Shown: positions 10,931-23,690 of the stretch, piece after piece
How the letters are laid out: the number at the start of each line of letters is the position of its first letter
How positions within the stretch are numbered: position 1 is the first letter of the stretch
NCBI GenBank assembly: GCA_013398955.1
Contig: VWPU01004870.1
Location: forward strand, 1 to 64,000
Source of the DNA: Callaeas wilsoni
Taxonomy: Eukaryota; Chordata; Aves; Passeriformes; Callaeidae
DNA: 64,000 bases
Reading direction: 5' to 3'
Notes under the pieces: model-generated
Databases searched by the model: none
What the model was told of the DNA's origin: nothing
The model's input: only the letters and a program-made list of their open reading frames with translations
Made by a program: the position numbers and the translations under genes

Positions 10931-11869
10931 CTGCCACTTCTTTTTATTTTTTTCCTTTCTTGAGAGACAGTTCCCTGAACAGTGTAAGTAACTGCGTCCA
11001 GTAATGCAAAAAAGGTTTCAGGTCTGGGTAAATGTGAAGCTTTTTGTTTTCCTTTTGTGGCCGTAAGTGTTTAGTAATTTGAATAACTAATTTAAAACAA
11101 GAAAATACGAACGCTGGAGAAAAGTTATTGCTGCTTAACTCTGAGCCAATAGTTTTGGTAAAATAACTGTTACTTTACGGCATTTATATTAAAAAATTCG
11201 CTGCAAATTAATAATTGTGGTACTGCAAGTGATGTGTTTTCATCCAGTGTGAGGGCGGGAAGGGGTTGGAGCGATGTTTGGTTGGGGATGTCCCTTTGCG
11301 CCGCTGCAATAGGGGATCTTCGCTCTTTTTCTTTAGTCATAAGATGAAACAAAGAGGAGGGCAATATGTTGCACCAAAGATGTTAAAAATAAAGCGTTAG
11401 AATTGCATAACCTAGTTCCCATTTTGCTGTGCAGCTGAGTTTTTAGGAGTTGAAAGGAGCCTGAGAAATAATTGGTGGGAAGGAGTTTAAACTGATATAA
11501 CAACAGGCAGGCAGGGGGAGAAAAGTGAGCATTGGTGGGACTAAGCCACAATTCTTAAACTCTGCTGGGCAAATAAATAAATAACACAGCATCTTTCTCT
11601 GCCTGTCACCGTGTCCAAGGATTTTTTAGTTCTTAAACAGGTTTGCTGGCATAATTTGTCAAGTCCAACAGGGAGGTTTCCGTGTGACAGCCGATCGTTT
11701 TTCACCAGGCACAGTGGTGCACCAGAGCCGTCCTGCCGGCTCGGAGCAGCTCCATAATTAGACAAGAGTTAACATTCCTGCATGAGATGGCTCATCCCTC
11801 CTGCCCAGGGCATGGCACAGCCCGCCAGGGCCCATCCTGCGCCGTGCCCGCGGCCGGCGGGGAGCGTTC

Positions 11870-12125
11870 CGGACAAATCCGTCTGCCTCCAGGAGTTTAT
11901 CTGCATCACCATTTGCTCCAATTATAACTAATTGGACACATATTGCATTTTCATAGCATCTAATTTTCTATTGATTTTAACGGGACTGCTGGTGTTTTGT
12001 ACTATTAAGTGGTATCTCGTATCAGTTGCTGTTTAAAAACGCTGAGTGCACTCCCCTGTATGGGATTATGCAGTCAGCACATGTTTTAAAACCTGTTTAA
12101 TTGTTAGGTCCATAAAATGCACAAA
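11870..12125. promoter_or_regulatory. candidate regulatory element with homeodomain inverted repeat
   Basis: At 11917-11936 the sequence TCCAATTA-TAAC-TAATTGGA is a perfect inverted repeat with 8-bp arms and a 4-bp spacer. Each arm contains TAATTG, a core used by many homeodomain proteins (for example NK, LHX, DLX and MSX classes). The surrounding 250 bp are AT-rich, non-repetitive and hold further cores. A palindrome of this size with fixed spacing is expected about once in 64 kb by chance, so the homeodomain content carries most of the weight. Confidence 0.35.
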
Positions 12126-15100
12126 CTGTATTAGGGAACGGCTTTGTTCTCTTTAGAAAGTGTGAGTAACAAAACAAAAAAACCCAACTCCACAACTATT
12201 TCCACGGCCGGTTTCAGGAGGTGCAGCTCCCAGGGACCTGCTCAGAGCCTTGTGCTTTGGGAAAACAGCTTTGAAGGGATGATCTTGATCCCACATGGAG
12301 CCAGCTCTCTCCAGGTAATGATGCTCTGCATTGTCGGAACAGAGAGGTCCATGCTTGACTGTTACTTTTACAAGAGGCCTAGGACCAAAATTTGGGTTAA
12401 GACAGAGATAAGGTCACTTTAGATGCTCTGTATAACTCAGGAATAAGGTGATAACTGTAGGGTTTGTGACTTTATTCACTGTCATAGATATTGCCGTGTA
12501 CCTTGGCAATACACCCAAATAAAACCAGACTATCAAATTAGCCATTTCATTTCAGCAAGTACTCATTGAAGCAGAGTGAAAGCAACAGTCCTCTGGGCAG
12601 CACCACTTAAAGAAGAAAAGATTTAAAGGAGAGATTTAGGTGAGGAAGGGAGAGGTGGCCTGGCAAAGAGCATTTCCAGCAATGCACGGGGATCGCTGGC
12701 TCAGGGATATTGGATAACAGCAGGAATGGTGGAGAAGGCAGATTAAAGGAGATGGAAATCATGTTTTGGGGTAGCTGAGTTACTCCGGGGTGCTGGTGAG
12801 TTTGCTGTCGAGTTGCTGCCTTCGCTGCTCATTAGCAAGGACCACGTTGTGTTTGTTGGAGACAGGTGAGTTCATGAGGGTGTATAAATTAAACAGACGC
12901 TTTATTAAGTTCAGGTAATAGTTTTGGTTTGAAAGACTGAGTGGCTACTGCGATGTCAGCAACTGCTTTAGTGCACAAAGGAACTGAATGCTTTTTAATT
13001 AAGTCAAATAAAATCCAAGCAGAAGGCTCTTGAGCCTTGTCTGGAGTCTACTTTTTGGGTTGAACATCTTTAATTTTAGAAATGTTAATAAAACACAGTC
13101 TACTTTTTCCCTGTAATAATATAAGTTCAATTAATATTTGATGTCTATACGGAAAAGGATAAAAGCAGCAAGCTTGTATTTTCTGGTTTACAAATGGCAC
13201 ATTGGGCAGAATCCTGCAACTGTGGCATTGATTTAAACATCCTCACAAAGACACCATGCAATAAAGTTGAATCATCTGCAGTATAAGCATGGCTGTTTGG
13301 GGGAAAAAATAGCAATGTGAGAGAGTAGACATTTTCCTGTATTATCAAAAGCCACTTCATTTTGAGGAAATTTCCTCCAATTTAGTAATGTTTGGATGGA
13401 AATCAAATAACATATTAGCTTGAGGAAAGGGGAAAAAAAACCTTCCAAAGCTAATTACAAAGGGAATGTGCACTTCATTAAGATAAAGCTGTAGGAAATC
13501 AATGTTCTGTATTGTTGTTTTTTCCTTTTGATTGGATTTTAGAATGATAAATTGTTCATGCATTTGATCTAAAAATGATTTGTTTATTCAGATGAAGAGC
13601 AACAGTACTTTGTCTCATTTGGCCTTTTAGCTTATAATGATAATGGCTTGGAGGGCTGCTCATTTCTCAAAAGTGTATTGGACTGGAATAGGCAGGAGAT
13701 TTCTGGACTCAGAAGGATGGGCCCCATGCAAGGGTTTGTTGTAGGCTAATTCTATTGCATGTTGAATCTTCTGCTTCATTAGGAATATTGACAAATCCTG
13801 ATAAATTCTTTGGCTTTTCTGTACTGTCTATAACACGTCTTTATTAGAATATTGAGGCTGAAGTGGAAAGATCTGCAATAGAGGAGATTCTCATGTTGGG
13901 TACTACTGATCCTACTTGCCACAGCACAGGGGCCTTGTACCCTTTTTCCTGGATATAATCCTGGACAGCACAGCCAGCAGCCGGGCACAGGCACCACGCA
14001 AGGGTGGCCAGAGAGGGAAAAGCCATGCACGTGTTTGTTCTGCTGTTTTGGCCTCCATCCACCTGTAGCCCCTGGCTCTCACTCAGCGTGCCCACGGCTC
14101 TCCAGTGCCATTCCACAGCACCTGTGGGCATTGCCCGGCTCAGGATGGCAGGGGCAGGTTCCTGGGTAGGGAAGCACCAGCACCTGCTCTTTCCACACCT
14201 TTCCAATGCAAGACCCAGTTTTATGAGGAGATGATTAGACCAGACTTCGCTTTGGACACAAACCTGAACATGGTGGTGTTGGGCGGCTGAGGTTTTGGGC
14301 CTGGTTTGGGTGCTGTTGCAGACTGCATTTACAGCATTGGCACAGGCAGGAAGGGAGAGCAGCACTGATCCCTGCTTGGCTGTTAGGATTGGCAAAGTCT
14401 CCTGCCAGACCCTGCCTGTTGAGCCTGGCAGTGCTCAGCAGGCAGAGGTGAACCCTGTCCCTCCTATTTCATAGCGGAAGGGGCCCAGAGGCGTTTGGAA
14501 ATGAGCACTGCCTCACTGGAGAGATCAGGGGCTTCAGCACAGCTCAGACTCTGACCACATCTGTAATCCACCTTGTCTGGGTGGCTGGTACAGCCCCAGA
14601 CTGCAGCCTGGCAGTGCCTGGGCTGGCAGAGACCTGGGCCCTCCCTGCTGGGAGGCTACAAGTCCCCGTGGGTTGCAGCCCTCTCCAGCTTTATAACGTG
14701 GGCTGCTCTTTCTCAGCTGCTGGGAAAGCCTCACCACCAGAGAGACATCATTAGTTTTGATTAATGGCATCCAGAGGAGAAAACCTAATTTTCTAAAAAG
14801 GAAAACCTTACCCATAACTCACTGCAGAGAATTTAAACAAAATATTATAGAACATCCACGCCGACTCACATTGATTTCAAATATGTTCCAAGGCACTCCC
14901 CAAAGCAAAGCAGGGGGGAGTGGGGACAGCTCTGGTCCCCAGCAGAAGATGCTCAGTGTAACCCCACACCTCTCTCCCACAGTGCTGCTTTCGAAGGACT
15001 GACCCGAAATCCACAGGGCTGGGACAGAGCACACATACCTGGGGAGCAGCAGAGTGCGCTTGTGGTGGTGATGCTCAGGCAGTTTGATGCACTCTATCCC

Positions 15101-15579
15101 AAAATCCATGTGCCCATCAGGGTTTAGCTCAGTACAGCCTCGGTCGCTAATGGCACTTCCACCTCTACCCAATCACCAGTAAATAATTACTTTCCTTTGC
15201 CTCCCGCAAGTCACCAAAGGATGAATTTAATACTTCCAGGTCTTCACTGTCTAAGTTTCCATTTAGTTCCTTGGCTTGATTGTCTCTTGAAAAGGTACCT
15301 AGAGATAACTTGATTAAATTAATTGTACAGCTCTTTTTAAAAAGCTATTCTCTCCCCCTTTCTCTCTCCATCTCCCTCTCCATTTATTTATAGGCAGCTT
15401 AGAGTAACGGGTTTGGGCAGTTAAGTGATCTGCAGTGCTTACCGTGACAATGCGAAGCCTGTAATTCTTCGGGAGATAAAATGCTGGCCCACTTGCAATA
15501 TTTCTGCGTGCAGAGGTTCCAAGCACAGGTGCTTTTCCCTGGTATCATCTTGCAGCATGGTGGGCTGCGAGGGAGAGGG
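12126..15579. other. non-coding interval, no gene seen
   Basis: AT-rich unique sequence fills 12420-13860, followed by a more GC-rich part (13900-15060) with short overlapping open frames on both strands. No domain, transposon or tandem array is recognised. The AT-rich 13360-13640 stretch resembles the candidate regulatory blocks but has no distinctive motif. Confidence 0.55.
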
Positions 15580-15780
15580 GGGAAAAGTCACCTTTGCCTT
15601 ATGACGCATATAAATTCTTTAAATAGGTTATGCACATGGCAATGTGCAATATCTGCGCGTGGCTCCGGGTTAAGAAGGAAAGGCCTGACTTTATTGGCTC
15701 CCACTGCAGAAATGATCGGAGCTGCTGTGATTTTTAAATTTGATTTACCGGGTTATTTTTAGCAGTGGGGTGTTCATGCT
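15580..15780. promoter_or_regulatory. candidate regulatory element with TGCACAT inverted repeat
   Basis: At 15631-15648 TGCACAT and ATGTGCA face each other across GGCA, a perfect inverted repeat with 7-bp arms. A CRE-like TGACGCAT lies upstream near 15602-15609. The block is non-repetitive and flanked by ordinary sequence. Function is inferred from motif symmetry only. Confidence 0.25.
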
Positions 15781-17399
15781 GCAGGGCTCTCCAGGAGAAA
15801 TCAACACCCCAGTGCTGAGACGTGAACCATCACAGGAGTGGCTTGGACAGCAGTGGTGTAGCAGGGACTTGCCTTCCCCATTTGGGGAAAAATTGCCAGA
15901 TGATGAGGTTGCAAGAAAGAAAAGACTTTTTTTTTTTATCTTTCATTCCCTCCTCCCTTTTGTTTCCTTTCCACCACTTTCCTGTTGGTTTCTGGTGATG
16001 GCAAATACAACCATTGCTTGAGCAGGTCTAAACCTCCTGAAAATGCTGATTTTAATGCCAGATGAGAAAACACAGGAGGCTTCACAGTAGGGAAGCAAAG
16101 TTTGCTAACCTCTAAAAAAAGATTCCAGGTGTTCCAGCCTTTTCCCTCCCACTTTTCAAGGAGAGCCCTGAGGGGAGAAGAGTTCTGCAGCCTGAGTTGC
16201 TCTGCTGTGGGCTGGGCTGGTTGTAGCAAACGACATCTCTGCTGCTGGGTGTTAGGTGTCACTTCAGACACCGACACACAGGGCATGGAGGAGGACAGCA
16301 CACCATAAAACACTGAAAGGAAGGAGGCAGGAGGTGATAATTAAAGCATCTGGATGAAAACAATAGCCTTTACTTATGTCACACTGTAATAGCAACGTGG
16401 CTCTCAAAACAGACAGAGCCAAATATCAGGTTTAAAAACGCTTCAGGCTGATGGTTACTGCTGCAGACTATTCCACTGCTGTTCAACCTGCCTCTTTAAT
16501 TCAGACCCGCTCTTCAGCTGTAGCCTCTAAGAAGCTTAAATAAATCCTGACTGCCTGAAAGTGAAGCCATTTGAACCAGTGCGGCATCAGGCAGCAAGTT
16601 CAGAAGAGGTCCAGGCAGCTGGGAAAGAAAAGACCCCGAGGAATTCTCTTCTCTGCTGCCACAGCCCATGAGGCCAAATGCTTTGCTAAAGCTGGTAAAA
16701 TGGAACCAAATCAACTGTTCAATGGATTTGGTCCCCTTCAACCAGCTGTAGCTGTGCATTGATCTCTCAGACGCACCTTGGAGGATGAAACACTTGAACC
16801 CGACCAGGGCGGCTCAGGTAGAAGACAAATGGCCACGTGAACACTGCTGATAAGGAAATGATGATGATTGGCATCTACAGATCTATCACTCGGGCTCTGA
16901 ACTGGTGGGCTGAGCCTGAGTCATTATGTGGTTGCCAGTCAATTCTGCCTAACGGAGACCACTCAAGACTGATAATCCCCATCAGCCTCCTCCACTGATC
17001 TCAGCTGTAACCCAGTGTATTCCCACTGCAAATGCCGTGCATTTTTATATGTGTTTGCTCATGCCCACCCAGGAGCCCCGTGCCTCAGTGTTTCATCTGC
17101 TGCGAGGAAGAATAAAGGTTTTGATGTGAAGTTCCCTCCTTGTGATTTGTACCACGCGCCGAGCTGCTCCTTCAACAGCTCTAGGGAAGAAAAGAGCTGT
17201 TACAGGGCTGCCAGAGCTGGGAAGGAGTTGGGAATATCAACTGCTTCCTCACTGCCCCAAACTGCAGATGTCCACGGTCTGCACTAACCAACAATGTTTT
17301 CCTATTAATGAGATAAAAGCTGTGCTCCTAAAAAAGAGTTCCCTGTTTGAATTTGTTGTCCTAAAAGACTTGTAAAGTCCCTACTCCAGTCTGGTCCTT

Positions 17400-17640
17400 A
17401 TAAGCACTAATGTTATGCTAATGGAGTTAAAGAAAATCGCTCACTTTCCTGTGTAATAATGATTGGTGGGAAAGTAAGCTGGGCGTCATCCTTTCCTAGC
17501 CATCGTAAATCTATAGGACTCTCACAAGCTATGAATATTGCAGCTTTAATGAGCCATTTCGATGCAAAAGTCTGATGGGAGATTATTCATGTCTTTACTT
17601 CTTAACAACACCTGGCCCAAGTTAACCCCTGGCATGAGAC
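17400..17640. promoter_or_regulatory. candidate regulatory element with POU-type site
   Basis: This AT-rich unique block contains ATGCTAAT at 17415-17422, a variant POU octamer, together with other AT-rich homeodomain-type strings. It has no open frame or repeat. The call rests on composition and motif grouping; it would be worthless if alignment to other birds shows no constraint. Confidence 0.25.
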
Positions 17641-20600
17641 TGTGCAGAGGTTTGTCTCTTTTCACACGCTAGAAATTAGGTTTACTTCATTTCACATCCC
17701 TGGTCCTTTAGGTACCGTTTAAGTGTTCTTACTAGGGCCAAGAGTATTCATGTGCTTCAAGATAAGGAGTCGTTTGATGGATCTGAGGCTTAACATGCAT
17801 CTAATATTTATGTCACTGGGTATGTAAAAGGCAAAGACATGAGGAGCAATGTTACTGCAGGAGTGCCTTTCCTCAGCTAAAAGGAAAATAGTGCTTACTC
17901 GATCTTGCTGGCTCATTTTTCTGCACTTTAACAGTGCCTAAACATCCATGTCGATATCCTACTGAAGTCTACATGAGGTTTTTTTTCCCCATATGCTTCA
18001 ATCAGATCAGGCACGTTTTTCTTCTTGCCACCAGCTGATTTCTTTGGAACATGTAAAAGAAATTACGAGTTCTATTTTTTTATTTATTTATCTTTACAAC
18101 AACAGTATCTTTCCAAACACCCAGGGATGCACCCAAAAGGGCTTTGACCTGGCCTGATAGAAGAGACCCGAGTGAATGCAAAATGCGTTTGCTGACGTTT
18201 GTGCCTGGAAACAGAGGAAAAGGAGGAGCTCCCACAAATCCTTGTATTAGCATGGAGCCGGTGTGCAGCCATGGGTGGCGAGGGTGCTCCTTGCTTTCCA
18301 GAAGAAGCCTCACAGCCCAGCTCTGCCCTTGGCAAAACAGCCAAGTGACCACTACCTCTGTAACTCCGAGTCACCTCTTGACACATTATCTTTCCTGGAT
18401 GATTAATTGCTTTGTAGTTATCTCTGCTGGTTTCCGAGCACTACTCAATCCCATTTCCTAATTCCCATCTCAGAAGCATCAAGCAAAGGCATCTGCTGAA
18501 ATAGAAATGACTGTCCAGGCAAACCACCTCAGTGCTGTCACTGCCAGTCCTGAGATTCCTGAACATCCTTGGGATGAAAGCACAGGGGAAGGGGAATCCT
18601 CAGCCCAAATCCCTAATTGCCGGCAATCTGGGCTGTGAATGATGTTGGGACTCTAGAGGAAAAGGTTGAGTAGAAACAGATGCTTCCAGCAGGTTGTGGC
18701 CTGGGTTTCCAAAATACCACGCTCCTCCCGCCTGCTCCCACAATCTGGGTTATTTTCTCTTGTTCCCCAGGGCTGCATCCAACGTAAACAACACCATGAT
18801 TAACATTCTTCCTTGGTAATGATAATTAAGTTACTAAAAAATGTCAAATGGGGAAGCTGGAGGCATTGCAACTTGAACAAAACCAGGGAAGGTAAATGAA
18901 AATGTTTTTTCCTTAAAGAAGGGTGGTACCCCCAAAGCCACGTTGAATAGCAGGGAAGCTTCCGGTTCTCTGGAAGCAAGAGAAGATATAAATACACAGG
19001 GATCCCAAAAGTTGGGCCATGCGTTTAAATGTGGATCCCACCTTCAGGCACCCATGCTTGAAGATTTCTGGCTGTGTTTTTATTGCCTAATTATATCTTT
19101 ATGGAATGAGAAATTCAGTTCACTTAGCGTGGAATTTCTATAACAATACAGCCATTATGGTCTAGTCAAGGAAATATGAGGCCCAAGAAAAGGCAGCAGG
19201 TAGACTTCAAGGGAGCTCTCTAGGGACTGATAATGCGTAGGGACAAACATAAGGCATGGGCCAAAAAATTGTAAATATCCTTCCCAGCAATTTGTGTTTC
19301 AGCCCTGCTCACTCCCAAATCTTTCCTGAGGCCACAGCAGGGTTTGGAGCAAACGGAGCTCGCTGACATCTGCCCTTTGCAGCCGGGAGCTGCCTGGATC
19401 CTGAACCCGTCCGTGGTCTGAAAATTGGATCTGCTTCAGTCGATTTCCCATAAAGCACAGCTCTGAGTGGAAGTCTTACTGCCGACTTTGAAAATCCCAG
19501 GATCAGGTCCTGGCTAAGTCATTAGAAACCTTTAGCCAACCATCCTTAACTACATCAAATCTAATTGTTTCCCATATCCTCTAAGAGGCTGCTCTGATGG
19601 CTCACCAGACACCGCTGGTTTCCTGGAAACCCTATTAGCTTCTCAAACAAGGCAATCCTGAGGACTCAGTCCTGCAAACCTTTTGTGCAAATATTAAATA
19701 ACAGCGAATAATTAGCAAGAATAATCCTTTTTGCTTGACCCTCTTCTGTAATAAAGACCTTTGTCGGCAAATGCAAACGTTATTTTGAGGAGCAATTCAT
19801 AATCTAGAGCTGCTGAACACATCAGCCTAAATACACTAATACTCTCATATCCATATTTGTACAGGACTTAAGACAGACAAAAACAGGCACGTTCTCTGTC
19901 CCAAAGACCTGAGAGCATTCACCAGTCAAGAATAGAAAGAGGAGGTGGCAAAAGAGGTGGCAAACAAGGGATCCACTTCTGCCTTTGATACATCTTCAAG
20001 TGGCTCAGGTGGTATGATAAGATCAGCTGGATTCTGTCCATGGCGTTTTTTCTGTGCATCCTTTTCCTTCACCTGCTTTTCTTTTATTTATTTTTTTTCT
20101 GAGAGGGAATAAAAGAAAGGACAAGCAAGCCAACAGGCAGATAATTGTTCTGTGCTGACAGTTTGTCAAGTGATAGAAGCACAATTTTAGTCAAGAGATC
20201 TGCGTTACAGCGGCGAGTGAGCAGAAGTCTCTTCTTTTCCTCCCAGATGGCACTGACATATAGCCTGGAGGGGCTATCAGGATACAAAGCTAAAGATGGT
20301 TAAAGACATTAAAAACTGTACAATGTGAGCACCATCTACACCAGGACCATCATCTAGGAGGAATATTCATCCTGACGTATCAGGCAGAAGTCAGATCTTC
20401 TATTGGTGTTACATAAAGCTGTTAAGCCAAAGGTATTTTTGAGATAGACAAAAATATATATATTCCTGCTACTAACCATATCTTTTCCAGTAGGTCTTTA
20501 TTGACTCCTGAAAAGCTATGACCAATAAATGTAATGATCTGCCTTCCCTTTTCTTTCTGGGTGAACGATATCTCCTGTAGGGTGTTTAGCACTGCAGGCA

Positions 20601-21520
20601 ATGAGTGGCTTGAGCCATTCCTGTCTAACTCCACTTCCCAGCAAGACACTGAATGCATTCTCTTCATCACTCTGTTTCCCAGATCCTGTCAGGGCTTCTG
20701 TTAATGATAAATATTGCATTCAGGTTAAGATTATAAATCTTGCCATAGGATGGAGGGAATTTGAATTCTGCATTCCTTGGATTTGGTGTTGTGTAAGTTG
20801 CTTAATTAACTTGCACAGAGAATGGGCTTAATAGCATTGCATTTTTTTAATAAGCAAGCAGTGCAGCTGGAGGGATAGAGAACCACGAAGAGAGGAGTTC
20901 ACCTGCAGGAAAATATCCTCTACTTCCCCCAAAAGCGATAAAAATGTCAATACATTGACACAACCCCTAATTAAAAATGACTGCCATAATCACGCGTATC
21001 ATAGCCGTAGGACATTAGTTTGGATTAAACACAAACAGCGGGATGTGCTGCACATGTTTTCCAAAGGAAGAAAGGGTTGGATGATGGTATCTCCTGCACA
21101 GCCAAGCAAGAGCAGAAGAAGGATCCCTCAGCTCCTGTCCTGCTCCTTCGCCGCCCTTCCCAGTGAGCTGCACGACGGCGACTGCCTGCACAGCCCGAGC
21201 TGTTTGCAGCCAGCAGATGAACCATGCCCGCGTGCCCTTTTTTGGCTGAGGTTGGAGCAGACGTCCTTCCCTTTGTGTCTGACGTGGCCAGACAGCAGGC
21301 GCGTGGCCGGGCGTAGCAGCCTGCAGGCTTCTGCATTACCTCAGCTCCTGCAGCAGTGCTGAGCTGTAGTAGCACCCACACTGGGGCGTGGATATGTCCT
21401 CCTTTTCCTCACAAGGAATAAAATCCCTCATTTTGGGGTATTCGGCGAGCAGAGGGACAACAGAAAATAGCTTGTTGCTGCTCCACGTAAATTATTTTAT
21501 GCAATTGGCTTGCCTGGATT
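17641..21520. other. non-coding interval, no gene seen
   Basis: Unique sequence without recognisable exons or transposons. A 9-bp stem (GTGTAAGTT against AACTTGCAC, one G-T pair) with an AT-rich loop is present at 20791-20816. The segment 21120-21350 is more GC-rich, and open frames there run on both strands without domain content. Confidence 0.55.
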
Positions 21521-21583
21521 GGATATGGATTTAATGGTTGGACTCAATGATCTTAGGGGTCTTTCCCAACCTGAATGATTCCG
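21521..21583 (+). mobile_element. CR1 LINE 3' end fragment
   Basis: GGTTGGACTCAATGATCTTA followed by a TCTTTCCCAACCTGAATGATTCC-type end matches the well-known 3' terminus of avian CR1 non-LTR retrotransposons in sense orientation. CR1 copies are typically truncated at the 5' end, as here, where only about 60 bp remain. The terminal ATTCTATG-type repeat has decayed to a single ATGATTCCG. It is the first transposon recognised from the left edge of the window. Confidence 0.8.
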
Positions 21584-23284
21584 AGAGAGACTCCCTATTT
21601 TAATGTTCAACTGCTCTTGCCTTATGCTTGTGATACCGATGTGCACTCAGGGATCTCATCTGGCTCTAAGCACTTGTCTTTTATTCTACAACACCAAAAA
21701 TAAACACTGAGATGCTTCATGTAGCCCCGGGGCTGAAAGGTGGGATTGCACCACAGAGCTGGGGCTGAGCAGAAGCAGCATCTGCTACAGGGGGCTGCAA
21801 GGAGCTGAGTAACTGAGTGATGGGGCAGGGCATGGCCAGTCTTTCTCTTGAAGAAACTCAACACCAAGGGCTTCTTTCCCAATTCCACATGGGATAGTTA
21901 CTTCACATCTCTTAGCATCTGTGATAAAATCTGCCTCCAGCTCTTTCTGCCCTCCCCTCCTATAAATCATTTTGTGCAATGCCTGACAGGTGATTTCTGC
22001 TTTCTCCTGCAGAGAGGGACAAGAGTGGGGAAAGAGTGAGAGAGGGAGAGACCTGAAACTATTTCCCAAATATTCCAGTGTCCAGCCATGAGCTGATATC
22101 CTGCCAGGGGTAAGAGGTGGCCCCGTGCAGCACTCACCCAGCAACAAATAATGAATGATCCTGCAGCCTCTACTCAGCACAGGGAAAGGAATTCATTTCT
22201 ATCCCCCGTTTGTGGATCACCTGGAAAGTACAGGCATAATCCATCTTTCCATGGTGAGGAGCACGGCCCTGTGAGCCAAAAAAAGCCTGTGAAGGACAAA
22301 ACCTGGGACAACCCTTTGAGCTGGGACATCCATCGGTCATAGAAAGAAGTAGGAAAAGAAAGAAAGAAAAAAAAGAAAAAAAATGACTTTAACTGATGTA
22401 GCTTTATCTCCTGTGAGGGAAGCTGGAGCTAAGCCTGATGTAACATCCTCACTTCATTTTGGGGGTGAGCATTTCATTCCCAGCTGTCTTGGAAGCGCTA
22501 AAAACTTTACAATAATACCTTTTCATAATTTTAAAACTTCCATTGTGATCTGCAGCCTGCAGTGTCACACTGGACGATTTAATGTGGGGTGTGAGTAGAT
22601 TTTCAAGCATAGACAGATTGATTCATGAGTGAATTAATCTGATGCATCTTTTAAATGGAAAACTGACATAATTTTCCATCAGAGACCTGCTAATAAAGCA
22701 CATTTACTTGGTGAATCCATTTTTTCCTGTACTAAGTGCACTACATAAGGTATAAAAATATCAAATCAATAGCCAAAGAGTATATAAAAATGAGATGGAC
22801 AGGTCAGAAACCATGGGTGAGCCACCCTCTCCTTGTTTCTTGGAGGACTTTGTTTCTGCTGCTAAAAGCCACATTCCCAAAGTCTTCCCAGGACAGCAAG
22901 GCTGCAAAACTCCAGGTGTCCTTGCAAGTCCCAGAGGGGACCGGGTGCATCGAGCCACCTGCTTCCAGGGCTCTGGTGGCATCAGTTCTCCTGCAACCCT
23001 CCCTATTTTTAGAAGTAGATAGTTTGAGGGGTTTGGGTTTTTCTTCTTTATTAGTTTTTTTATTATTATTGCAGAAGGAACTGGGTAGAAGAAGTGTGCT
23101 TAAAAGACAAAGGCATCTTCCAGTACATTTGTGCAGAGAGCCTGTCCCAGCCTGCCAGGGAATCTGCACAAACGCTCCTTTTTTATTCTTTAGCTGGAGT
23201 ACAGCAGCATTATTTCAAAGGAAATGCCTGCACAGTCTTCCCTCTGCAAACACTGCAACCATCATTCGATCAGTGCAATTCTCC
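21584..23284. other. non-coding interval with A/G-rich run
   Basis: Unique sequence with a GAAA-type purine run at 22344-22383. A + strand frame of 186 codons at 22736-23296 has no recognisable domain, and the opposite strand is also open in part of the same interval, so it is not called as a gene. Confidence 0.5.
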
Positions 23285-23690
23285 CGTGTGAGCTAATTTA
23301 ACAAGCGGTTGCTTTGCAGGCTGTGGAGAATTGCCTCTTACCTAATAATTCTGCTAATTTGCTTAACTTTCCCAGATTGCAAACGGCCCTGCTCTGAACA
23401 GGCAGCTTTCTAAATGAACCCCCAGACAAGTTCCTGACAAGAGCCAAAGGAAAGGTGGATGTCTCACAGGAGGTTAAAGCTCACAGTCTTTTATTTTGAC
23501 CTTTGGGCCAACATTCAAATTTGCTTGTTGGGAAAACTGCATTCAGCATGTATTTTCTTCAGGGATTTATGATACCCTTTTGCTTGTAATTATTCTCAGT
23601 TGATGTCTTCCATAAATTAAAGAGGCTTCTATTAGCAAGCTGCAGTCCTCTCAATTATCTTGCAAAAGCCTCCTTATTTGTGGCTGGGAG
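23285..23690. promoter_or_regulatory. candidate conserved regulatory element
   Basis: This is a 400-bp non-repetitive block with an even spread of short AT-rich factor-like motifs. Two nuclear-receptor DR1-like sites face opposite ways: AGGTTA-A-AGCTCA at 23471-23483 and TGACCT-T-TGGGCC at 23497-23509, 13 bp apart. DR1 sites bind COUP-TF, HNF4 and RXR dimers, but both copies deviate from consensus by two or three positions. Homeodomain-type cores (TAATTT, TAATTA-like) flank them. Conservation is unproven. Confidence 0.3.

Noticed and set aside
22736..23296. Plus-strand open frame of 186 codons
   Set aside because: No domain is recognised and the opposite strand is open over much of the same interval.
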